DNA from: Xiphias gladius | Taxonomy: Eukaryota; Chordata; Actinopteri; Istiophoriformes; Xiphiidae | Assembly: GCF_016859285.1 (NCBI RefSeq) | Contig: NC_053418.1 | Span: forward strand, 19,493,329 to 19,557,328 | Direction: 5' to 3' | DNA length: 64,000 bases | The notes under the pieces: generated by a model | Seen by the model: the letters and a program-made list of their open reading frames with translations, nothing else | Databases searched by the model: none | Told to the model about the DNA's origin: nothing | In this document: positions 1 through 12,200 of the stretch, piece by piece | Position numbering within the stretch: the stretch's first letter is position 1 | Layout of the letters: the number at the start of each line of letters is the position of its first letter | Position numbers and translations under genes: made by a program

Positions 1-319
1 TAATGTGATTGCGTTGTGTCGTGTATCATCTGTGTATGTAGTGACGAATTGATAGTATTTCATTTTATGTTCAGTGGGTGTTTTGCCTTAACATTTGCAT
101 TAACTTTGGGTTAACAATTGTCAAGTTGGAAGAAACCTACTGGAAGCAAGAGAAGCCTCCAACAGCTAAGCACAGTTTAATATCAGGTTTAGGGGCACAG
201 TTGACACAGTTATGTCTGCAGACCCTGTCTCTGGCTTGTCTTTACTTGGAAGTGCATGTATCATTTGTCAGTGAAGCACCACAACTAAAGTCACCTTAAT
301 AAGTACTACAGCGGAGAAA

Positions 320-645
320 ATTAGTTGATTAAAAAATTAGTTGACAAAAAAAAAAATCAGTCGGCAACTATATTGATGACCAGTTATTAATTTTTCAAAC
401 AAAAATGCCAAACATTCTCTTGATTCAGGCTCCTCAAATTTGAGAACTTGGTGCTTTTCTTTGTCTTATGTGATAGTGAAATGAATATCTTTGGGTTTTG
501 GCCTGACTGGTTGGACAGAGCAATCAATTTCAAGATTTCACCTTTTTTGTAATGGGCAGTTTTCAGTGATTATTTCATGAAGATTAATTGAGAAAATAAT
601 TGGCAGATTATTCAATAATGAAAATAATTGTTCAACTGTAATCAG
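320..645 (-). repeat. Dispersed teleost repeat, copy 1
   Basis: The block carries recurrent GATTA/TTAGTTGA-like ends, a central segment reading CTTTGTCTTATGTGATAG, and TATCTTTGGGTTTTGG followed by a TGGTTGGACA-like stretch. I recognise this as a very common family in fish genomes, usually bounded by near-palindromic CGATTAATCGATTA-type sequence. A second copy in the opposite orientation lies at 37618-37910 and shares the same internal landmarks as reverse complements. The ends are approximate. Confidence 0.7.
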
Positions 646-3394
646 CAAGGAATATGAAAATGATTACCAGGTCATTATTATTGCGTAATATATAAATATA
701 TACTTTTAAACTAAATAAAGATTTGGACGTTTTTAAGTCTTGTAATTTTCTTTGGAACCACAGAAGATTATAGAATTAAGTTCAACGAATAAAGAATAAA
801 GTGGAGTAAACAGTTGGTCTTATGAGATAGTCTACATGGATAATCTGCACATTTATCAGCTGAATCTGTGAGTCTTGTAGGCAGAGATCTTCCATCTATC
901 TGGTTACAGCCCTGAAAAGTGAACAACAGCAAATAATAAGTATTTGTCCACAACAGAATATGTTGTTCTTTCCTGATTCTCGACTCTTCTCTCAGACAAG
1001 TTACGTTTACTCAAATAATTTTTCAACAAGATTTGTTCTCTGTTACTGGGAAACAGTTGCTCACCAGGTTTGGTTAGGTGTGAAATCTACTGTACATGTC
1101 ACATGGGGGTGGCATGTTTCATTGTCTTTCATAGTGTGTGTTGAGTTAGTAAGTGGGAACTTTTTGGTTATTTGACAGAAACAAACGCAAAGAAATAGCC
1201 GTTGTTACAGTAATCGCTCATCTGGTATATTGTCCTCTCATTTTAGGCTTTTGGACCATGTAGGCAGTGAAGCTGGGCTTTGTCTCTACTACATTATCTA
1301 GAAAGTTTGCAACCCATAACATCCGCGATAGTTGTATTCTGTCTTGTTCTTTGGACAGCATGTTTTGAATTTCACTTTATTACTAAGGATTCAGCTATGA
1401 CTATAATTGATTTTTAAAAGTATTGAAAATTTTGGTATTCAAGTCATCAATTGTGTGTGGCTGTTGAGAAGTTTAAAAAGAGGTTTGCATAAGTTCTGTG
1501 CTTCTTTCTCACAATTCATGAATGCAATTCAAGAGGAAAGGACAAACTTCTTCAGTACGGCCTGTGACGTGTACATACATTAACTCACTTTGAAATACGT
1601 TACACAGTCTTAGTGTCATTTTTAGGGTAGACAGTAAGCAAGATGGCGTCATTCATTTCAGTCAGACAGTCAATAGCTGGCAAGCTAAGCTTCTACCAGC
1701 ACGCACCACCAAACACAAGGTCAAGAGTGGGGTGCTTGACCAGTGAAAAGAGTCTTTTATGGGCTCTGCTGACTGATGCATTCCAGTAGGGCCTTCACAC
1801 TTGCTTGTATGACGTGAGAGGTTTGACTTTGGGGTCATCATCAGAACAATTCCACTTCCCAACATCTTCAACCAGCCCTCTGTCCTCCATGGAATATCCA
1901 GGGTCGAATGATGCAGTATCCCTGTAATGGCATACACATTTGCAGTTTTGGTGAAAAGCCATTGGTTCTTCCAGTCAGTGCATAATGTGTCCAGGATAGA
2001 GAACACTGTTATGTCTTTGTTCTTGCCTACGTGCTTACTTGATGGCAGTGACGTGTAGCCTATTACAGCAAAGATCCGATAGCTCTGTAAAGCAAGTTGA
2101 CCAACTTGCTGATAATGACAGCAAATGTGTAACAGAGCAGTTTGTTAATGCATCCGGGCCTGAAAATGGGCAATGACTGAATATTACCAGTAACCTCTCA
2201 AGTTACTGTGATTCTCTAAAAATCCTATTCCGTAAAAGTAACATATTTACGTATCTCTCAAGTTATTGGTCCGTATTTACTTGTGTAAATAAATGGTTAT
2301 TGGTTAAGTGAATCTTTGGATTCAAGAACTGTGACATGTACATATACTATTTATGAGTGTAAATTATGTTTATCAAATTGTTCAACATATTTAGCATGAA
2401 ATACCAAGCCAATGTTCAGCTGAACTACCCACACCTGCCATCACTAGGCTTAAATTTGTTTTCAGAAAAATTTGGACTTCAGTTTGTGTAACACACAAGT
2501 TTTCTGTCTTCAGCTGTCTTGTGGCTGGGCCTCTGCTATGTCAGCCACTAGTTCTGGGTTCACAGGACCCGACTTACCAATGTTTCTAAATGTGACAGCC
2601 CCTACAGAAATATTTCTGTGTGAAGAAACATCAGAAATGATTCTCACAGTGACTACCATCCTCCCTCTTTCTTGTTCTCTCCCTCTGGTTGCCTGCTACA
2701 TTTTCCCTCTCCCTCTATGAAGAACACTTCACTTGGTGTGTTTGCCAGTTCTCATGAGCAGATGAAGAGACTGACTGCTTTCCTTTGGCTCTTTGTAGAA
2801 GTGTATATAATCTGAATCTATAACATTAAGGACTGTCTTCTGTGTTTTTTTCCAAGCAAATATATCCTTTGGTACATTAAAGCGAAAATCCACCCTAATA
2901 TAGTTACACTTGGTAGGGCTCTAGAAACGAATTCTGCTGTGGTCAGCTCTGTCAAGATGTAGCAAAAAAGAACACTAAAATTTTAATTTATTTTAATTTA
3001 CATTTATATATATGTTTCATAATTAATTGATGGCTGTTTCTAACACTGCAATGTTTATACTTAACTCTTCCATTGGATGTAATGATTTTCTCCCTGACAC
3101 ACCCACCAAATAAGAGCAACATTAAAAAGCTGTTGCTGTGCAACATCGGTTGAAGACCAGTTGTCCAACCAGAGGAAAAAAAAAAAATGGATAATCACTT
3201 CAAATGCATCGCTAATGCTCTCCAAACACCAAATAAATAAAGTAACATTATACATGTCAGTTATCTTCAAATAAAACCACACTGGCCGTGTTTTAGAACT
3301 GTGAAAATGCGACTTCTGTCATGTTCCCTTAAATTTTAGTTATAAATTTGTTTATTGTTACAATGGACACACGCACTGCTGTTGCACATATTTA

Positions 3395-3570
3395 TATTTT
3401 AAGCTTTATTTATTCAGCAGTTTTCATTAAGATCAAGATCTCTTTTACAAGATAGACCTGAGACATATGACATACACTGTACTTCATAATAAGACAAGTC
3501 ACTCACACAAAGCCATCATCACACACACAGACACATTAATTAAAACAATCACAAATAATATTGTAAAGAA
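3395..3570. repeat. Probable dispersed repeat fragment
   Basis: It contains TTTATTTATTCAG followed by ATTAAGATCAAGATCTCTTTT and an AGATAGACCTGAG-like segment. I recognise this signature from a repeat scattered through fish genomes, here followed by A-rich sequence. No coding capacity. Boundaries and family are uncertain. Confidence 0.4.
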
Positions 3571-5459
3571 AATCTTTAATGTCCCTCAGAGGAATGAGTG
3601 TCTTCAGTTTATTTTGCAGTTCATTCTAGTAGTACAGTGCATAGTAGTATATATGAGTCACGTGTGTAGCAGTAGTAGTTTCTACCTGAATTGCGGTTTC
3701 ATCATTCACAATAACTGGAAAGTGATGTGGGTAAACTTAGGAATACTGCATTAGCAAGTGGAACAGTGGTCATAAGGTGTAGGTGCTCGCCCACACTGAC
3801 TCAAAGGGTTAATGGGACATGTACTCAATATGAGAAACTAGTGTTAAGGCAGGCAAGTCATACACTTTTGGTGACTGGTGGGTACATGTCTGACCGGGCT
3901 GCATTGATTCTGAAGTGGTTGTTTTCAGACATGGTGATAACTGCTCTTGCAATAGTAGTAGTAGTAGTCTGACTGTGCAAGGCTGGATCTCCTAATTTTA
4001 GCTTTGGGAGAGCACAGCCTAAGTTTAAATTCAAGCACTCTCTATTAAATTATGTTGCTTTTGTGTTTTAGAAAAGGAATCCCCTACAATTTCAAAGACC
4101 GATATATACATACGTATTGTATTTAATGTGACGTTATAGTGTTCTAATCACATAATCACAGAAAGGTGAGTCACATTAGATGGAGCTGAGTAAGTTCTTT
4201 GGTTATTTTCCATGTTGGCTCACCCAAATGATGACACAGTGGGTGAAACTACTTTCCTGAGCCAAAAGCAACAAAATGTTTTTAGGCATTTGTAATCGGT
4301 TCAAATTCGGATGACTGAAGTTTGTGTTCAAATGATCAATGAAGGCAAAGTCAAGACCGTCAAGACAATAAAAGCACAGAATCTACAGAGAGCCAGCAAA
4401 TCAAAGGAAATCTTGATACCTGAGCCACTAGTGAAACCTGTTGTTTTTTTGTGTTTTTTTTTTTTTTTTTTTTAACTAGCTGTTATTTGACCATGTTGAG
4501 TTTTGTGATTGAGCTGTCAACAAAAGGATCTTCCCCATACATCAGTAGCAATCCCTGGTTGCAAAACGAGGCCCTACATCACACCTTCTCTTTTCCATCT
4601 CATTATTCTACACACCTTTCGTTTCACGCAGCTGCTGCCTCACTCTGCCTGTCAGCAGCAACTGTCCATCATATAGCTTAGATTTCAGGCCATTAGTGCC
4701 ACTTCAATGACAACCTACAGCCAAGCACATTGCCAAGGCAGTGTTTTCTGTCTAATGGATTCTCAAGGCATTCTGATGCTCTGTAGCAACTTATTAAGTC
4801 ATAGACAAGGGTTTGAAATGGGGATAAAAGATTGTATTTTAACTAAGAAGGAACAGGTGTCTTTTTTTCTTTTACCAGAACTATAGATGTGATCTCTATG
4901 TGTGTTTCTTTCAAGAGTGAGGAAAAGTTTGTATTTCATTCTGAAAATTAGGTGCAACTACTGCTGTTACACTAAACCTCATGACATGTTTTGGTGTTGA
5001 TCTCTTACGGGACAGTCAGTGTCCTGGTTTTACCTTTTTGAGTCCCAATATATTATGGTGTCTGTCTGACACTCTGGTTTACTATTTTCCCGATATGCAG
5101 TATAGCAAGTGCATCTGTGTTTGATCGCCAGCCAGGGTCATGTAGTAAAGCAACATAAAGAAGGGACAGCCACTTCTGTTTAGTGATATCCACTTGTAAT
5201 GGGAGCCAGATGTTTTCAGTGATGATGTTAAGTCAATGGTACATGGCTTTGACTGCATACTTGAGAGCAGCAAGGATGAACAGCTTGAGATTGTCTGTGT
5301 GAGTGACGTGAGAGGCACTTGGTTACCTTAAGACATGTGCTGACCTCTAGTCAACCATTATGTAACCGATGACCATCTAAGCATTCAATAATTTCACCTT
5401 TCAGGTAGTCATTTGCCAGTTGTTTATGTCACCTGCCATTTGTCTTTGTGCCATTTCAG

Positions 5460-8400
5460 GATTCCCTTCAAGATTGGACAACCAAAGAAGCAGATTGTCT
5501 CTAAAACTGTAAGTCACTAGACCAAATGTACACTCAATTCCCTCATCGCTCAAAAAGATTTCGTGCAGAAAATTCCAACAAGTGTATGTAGATTTAAAAA
5601 AAACTTGCTTAAATGAGCATTTGTTAAAAAAATTAAAAAAAAAGTGTTTTGGTGAAAGCTTAGGTATAGTAGTTAAGCTTCACAAATGGCATATATAACA
5701 TGAATAGTAATCTAAATAATGTCGTCAGAGTGCCACAAACAAAAGACTCATTGGATGTATTGGATGGATTTGTCTGAGCCATTCAAGCGGGCAGAGGCGG
5801 TTACCTTGAAGTGACAGTCAGTGGGCGTTCTCCTTGCTTTAGAAAACCACTTCCACTGTAATGGGTCTGTGGCCCCGCACTCACTGTCAGACTGGGTTTC
5901 CAGCTTCCTTTGCCATCCTAAGCAAAAACCAGGGAGTGGGTTAGAGGCAGCCCAGTTAGATGATCCACTAGTGACAAAGTGTCAACTGCCTCCCTCAGTG
6001 TTTTAGCCTCTGTGTTTAAATCCAAGAGCCCACAGAACCACAAGACAGGAACCCCTGAGGCCTCTGTTACCTGCTTGACATGTTATAGAGATGTGGTTGG
6101 ACAAACTGTCTTAGCCCTTGTTGACCTTGGGAACTTTATGTATTTCTCCAACTATAATTCCTGAGTTATTGTTTATGCCCCCCAAAAAGTCCCTTTAAAA
6201 AGGATACAACCCATTAACTTTTCAAGTAAAGATAGTGGTATTGAAGATAGTTGAGTAGTAATATGCAAGTTTTGAGACTACAACAACTTATATGCAGCAT
6301 TCATTCAGACTATAAACCCGCAATGGTTGTTGTGTATATGAATTACATTTCAAACTATGTGATTACTTTTTTTATCCATTTTCATTTTTCTTATCATTCT
6401 TCAGATAATGTGGAAATATAAACTGAAATTTAGTCCCCAAATTAGTAACTGACTTAGCTCCTTGAACTTGCATATTCCTCAGGCACTGTGGTCAAAAAGG
6501 GCTATATGATTATTGTGTGTTCATGCCTTGTAATTAATAATTTTTTGTGATTAAACAAATAAAATGAACACACATAAAATAATGAAATCACAGAATTTTG
6601 AATGAAATGCGTTCTTTTCTTAGGTTGAAAGAGACTTCGAGCGTGAATATGACAAACTCCAAAAGTAAGTTTACATTTTGAACTAAGGTTTATAAGCTAG
6701 ATGATTATTAAATACTATTACTAATATACTACTCCTACTATTTTTATTACAGGTTTTATACCTAACTGAAAACTTGCTTTGTGTGTGTTGCCATGTGTAC
6801 TGGAGGGCTATGTATGCATGTGTGTGAAACTTTTTTGTGCTGCCTTCAGTTTGGTGAAAGATGATTTCTACATCCTGTCTGTGCCTGAATAATGCATTTT
6901 CAAATTCTTCTCAGAGGTTTCCTTGTGTCAATATGAATAGATTGTCAACATTTAATGGTAGGTAAAATGAAACAACAGTAGTGGTCTAATGAAAAGTGTT
7001 TTTAAAGAAAACTGAAAGTACAGCATGATAACTTTCTATAACTTCTACTATGATTTACCAGCCTGCTGTTGTGATGTTTCACAAAACTGCCAATGTGGGG
7101 TATATGAGGCAGTCCCCACTTGTATTACTTTGTGATAATGACAATAAGAACTAAAGCTATACTACTGATATAAGTTTTTGTATTAATTATGATAAAACAT
7201 TTATCAGTTAATATGCATACCCTAGTCAAAGAAGCATCTAAGAAGTAAGGAATATGTAATCTTCTCACTGCAATAAAGATGCTGGAATTCTGTAAACATT
7301 GGGAGATCTTTTCACAAATGTATGTATGTGGATCTATGTTTAGGTTCTTGTTGTATATTATACAATAACTGTTTCATTTATACTGTGATTTAATATGTAG
7401 GTAGTTTGGCTTTACATGTTTACAAAGCATTCTGAGAAACTTACACGTTACATCTACACAATTTGCGAATCCCTGCTGTGTTTGGTCACTTTTATTCTCA
7501 ACAATGAACTGTGAAAGGACCCACATTTGAGCTACGGTGGTGTCTGAAATTAGAAATCGGGAAAAAGAGCTTACTTTCCTTTGGCTATTCCTTTCCCCTT
7601 TTTCAGGCTCATCCACTTCTATGTCATCTGCCATGTAGTCTCACTTACTAGATGTAGGATGTGGGTATAAGCCTGCCATTGGCCGCTTGTCTCTTTCTCC
7701 TCCCCTTCTGCTGCCAGCCTGTTACCATTTTCAAAACCCCCTTCGCTACAGGAAACAACGACAACCTCCAAGCTAGGAACTTGAAATTGGCAAGTTTTGA
7801 CTAAGATTTGAATCCTGCAAAACTCACAGTAAACATACGTCTTTTACTGTTTTTTGTGGTATTTTTTTTTTTTTGTAGGGGAATTAGCCATTTTAATTCC
7901 CCACAAAGAAAATGTTCGCCTCCCCGCATGCAAATATTCCACCAAAAAAACAACAATTTTGCCATCTTCTGATCAAAATCTGAAATGTTTCTAAATGGGA
8001 CTTTTTAGATTGCTAGGAGTGCAAATCACTCTATGCGTCCGAGTTGGGTTGTGAATTCTCTGCCATCATTACCACATGGTTGTTGTTAAATTATAAATTT
8101 GTTTCAGCTTGACCTACATTTCATTTTCAATGAGTGAAAGTGACATTGTGTTACTCCTGTCTGTCATGTAGTGCATTCAGAGCAGCAGCCCAGGCCAACA
8201 CGCAAACTCACAAGGTAGACAGCTGTGGTAGTGCTTTTTTTTTTTTTTTTTTTCTCCCCTCCAACACTCAGCCAATCAACCAATGGTGTAACTTCAGCAA
8301 TGGTGTCAGCATTCAGCTGACCAATTGTGTAACTTATCACTTGTCAACTTGTCACTGACATTTGCATTTCAAAGGTTGGCCTCGCTGTTGCAGTTCAGCA

Positions 8401-9136
8401 AAAAGCCTAAACTAAAAAGTAAATGTATCAGCCATTGATGGCTATTACTTAACTAGCTAACTTCAAATTGAGTAACATGATATCAGTGTTTCCATGAACC
8501 AAAAGCGAGAGAGGTTCAGAGCACTTAAGAAACCAAGGCATAAAACTCAGTACATCTGGGCCTTCTCTTACTGTGAGGCAGAGGTTATAGAAACTCCCTG
8601 AGGGCCCAGCAGAATGAGTGGGAGCACCATTTTCCTCTCAGGTTTTGTTGAGTAGGAGGGCCCTTTATGAGGAAGGTGTGGTGCCAATAGACCTTATAGA
8701 TGAGTCAGAGCACCAGGCATGCACAGACATTTAGGTTCTCCACCCTAGAGATCCATATCAACACATCATGGTCTATCCGTGGCATAAATATACTTGGTAG
8801 GCCTAAACCATTATACTTGCTTTTGCAATCTTTCCACCTAACTAAATACATTTTGTGTAATTTGACTTGTGATGTTGCAGTATTGAGAATATTGAATCTA
8901 AAACAACTATAATTGTCTTGTGCACAGTAGCATGCTATTCATAACTTTTTTTTAACATCTACACAACATGTTTGATAAGGAACCCTTAAATTCGTTGTTA
9001 TAAATAATTCTGACCAAAATATGTAGCGAGCTGGCCATTGTGCGGTTGAAAAATAAACTCTCCTGGTGACAAAGTTTGGTGTCACTTAAAAACTTGAAAA
9101 ATTATCTTAAATGACATACAGTTTGAAGCTGGGAAT

Positions 9137-9228
<92 letters not shown>

Positions 9229-12200
9229 GTTGGTCTTTCTATAGTTGTGAGGATACTCATGGATATAATGCATTCCCTAGGCTGTTACCCAAACCTAAAG
9301 GTTTTATTTGTAAGTTTTCTCTGCTGCTGAACGTCATTATTTGCCAGGAGCAGGTGGTGGTGATGAGGGGGATAATGGTCACTTTCCAAAAGCTTCAGCC
9401 ATTGTTGCATTTACAAGACATGAGATTAGAATACGCCCTCCCGGCAGCGCTACTTTTTTCGTTCTCTCATGCTGAATTGAGGGCAGGCTGGATGCTACAT
9501 TGATTGACTGTTGCGAAATAGTATTAGGAGACGGGACGGGGCTAGCTTTTTAGCATGCTTACTTCAGTAGGAGAAAAGAAGTGGTAGAAATGGAAGCAAA
9601 ACAGGAGTTAAAATTAGCATTTCCACGGCTAGAGACAGCTCTTGTCCAGTAAAGGAGCGAAGTTTGATGCTGAACTCGCAAAGTTTCTCCTAGACTGGTA
9701 AGTAAACAGCTGTTAATGCTAACATAGGCTATGAAGCAATATCAAAAACGTACATATGGCACCTATAACCATCACAAATAAATTCCTAACCCTAATTCTA
9801 ACCTTAACCCTAAAACCAAGTGTTCACCCTCAAAAAGCAATATGCAGGTTAAAGTCACCACTGGGATATAAGAACAATTACTCTCCCACACACACAAAGA
9901 AAAACATGCAATTAATATGTGATAGGCTCACTTTTCATTTTGCAGGTTGAATGCAAACTGGCTCACTGACCATCAGTTTATTTACATTTTGGGGGTATCC
10001 AACCAACTATTCAAGATCAACATGTTGTAAGGAGGATGTGAGAAAATTACATTTGGCATGAATTATTCTGATTGATGCACACAAGCCAGGTTGAAGTTCT
10101 AGTGTTAATGTTGCAGTGGCCAGGTTAAATATATTGAAACAAGAGAATTTAAGGTAGTAAATGGGTTTACGCAAGGTTTGTTACAATTTTTTGGTCTTAG
10201 TAGTGATTTACATGGAACTATAGTGCCTGACTTGGTTCTTGTGTGAATGGCAATAATTATTAACCCAAAAGGAAAGTGTTGTGTGAGTGATCAAACATGG
10301 TTGAATACCTGTTCATTATCTATTGTCATACAAAGGGTTTGTTTGTGAAAGTCATTTAAAATGCTGTAGTTTCTTTCCAGTTATCAATAGGCGATGCAGA
10401 TAGATTATCGTGGCTACACAGGCCCAACACTGGGGTACTGGAGCAAGTGCAGCAGCTGTTCCACTAGGCCACTCTATTAGCACCTTTTGGAAAGAGACTC
10501 CAGGCTCACCTGGCACTTATCCAGAATGGCTCTCTCACTGTCAGTGCTGAAAGAGTAGGGAAATGCAACAGAATTGTGCAACACATTTTGAAGTAGGAGG
10601 TACTATCTGGAACATGGATTTCACATGCACAAACAAGCTCTACAAGAACACATCTTGAGTGTACAAGCATTGGTCTCAGAGCATGCTAGTTTGTTTATAT
10701 AGTGAGACGCTTTCACCCACTATCCTGCAAAAACCAATCTCCATGACTGGCAGGGCTTTACTGTTATACTGTTATTTTTCACATCTCATATTGCCTCCTT
10801 TCATTACACTCAAGTGTTAATTGTGTCAGCCAATTTACAAGACACTATTTTAGTTTCAGTTTGTTTTACAGGATGCCCTCTATTAATTCCACTGGCAGTC
10901 AGAATTGCATTCAAAACAAAGTCTAGTTAAAGTTATGTAGTATGATTTCTCAACTGCTTCTGCTTGCTGCCCTCAGAAAGATAGAACTGTTAAAACTGAA
11001 CACACATCAGTATTTCCAGATGTTTATAAAAAGATCAGAAACAATTTTCTAGTTGCAGGTAGGATTCAGAACAGAACTGCAATATGATAGATGCATGAAA
11101 TATTGTCTCTTAGGTCAGCTTTTAAATGCTCTTTCTAAACAAAACAGAAATTAAAATGTTTTCAAAGCAGATTCATTGTCCTGGTCTATATGCACACTAA
11201 AACTGTTTTTATTGAGCAACCTATATTATGAAAACAGGAAGAAGCTTTTAACTCTTAGATACTGAGTAAATCCTGCCTGAAGTATTGATGATAATATTGG
11301 TTATAATGTGAGTAGCATCTGCTGCAATTAGAAATGCCTATTTCAAAATATCCAAATATGGGAAACAGTTACATCTAATTGGTATGAGGGATACAAGAAG
11401 TTACTGTGGAGATTGTTCTGACAGAATGTTTTTATTCCTGTGGTGTGAACAATAAGGGATTAAGTTGCATCATTTACTGCAAAGGACATTTTTGGAACAA
11501 CCTACATTTGGTCTGTGGCGATTCAGTAAAAAATCCTAAACAAACGTCAAGGCAAACAAAAGCATGTAGGGGACAAGTTATGATAGAAAATAATTAATGA
11601 TTTTTATTTATCCTTAGACCCTGCATCCTCAGAGTTTACTAGTCCTTTATTATGAAAACTAACGCAAACTAGAGTATGTGCTCAATAGAGCGCAGACCTC
11701 TGCCAAGGCCAATGTCAAACAGCATACACCAGACTTCAGAGGAGAAAATGGAAATTGATAGTAAATGACCAGGATCTGCCCCAAAAATTTAATGGGTTCT
11801 TCCCTAGCCCATACCCCATCCCTCCACCAAGTTCGGTGGAAATCGGTTCGGTATTTTTTGCGTAATCCTGCTCACATAAACAATCAAACAAACCAACAAA
11901 AAAACAGACACAGGTGGTTACATAGCTTCCTTGGCAGAAGTAGTAAGTGAAATTGCTATAACAGATCACAATCTAAAATCAAAGCTGTTATAGTACAAGT
12001 GCAATCAGACATGGGTTAGTACCACAAAATGTTAAGTTTTCACCATTTTTTATGAGTTGCCCAGGACCCCATTTGCCATTTTGTGACATGTATGAAATGC
12101 CTCTGTCATAATTGTTCTGTATTTGATTCAGAAGTTTAGAAATGGTTGGCATTTGGTTATTTTGCATACAAATTCCTGTGAAGATGCTACACAGGATATT

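Larger units (their letters stand above)
1..5459. other. AT-rich non-coding stretch, probably bin3 intron 1
   Basis: No supported coding exon. bin3 exon 2 starts at 5460 with one base that completes a codon, so exon 1 (expected to encode Met-Ser-Trp) should lie upstream. I looked for an ATG-TCN-TG followed by GT in this stretch and found no convincing one, so intron 1 probably begins before the window. The stretch holds one clear dispersed repeat (320-645), one weaker repeat (3395-3570), short A and T runs and a TAG trinucleotide run near 3952-3968. The reading frames of 60-114 codons show no recognisable domain. Confidence 0.6.

Noticed and set aside
2091-2110. Inverted repeat AGCAAGTTG-AC-CAACTTGCT as a MITE or terminator
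   Set aside because: Arms of nine bases are expected by chance at this scale. No flanking duplication or element body was seen.
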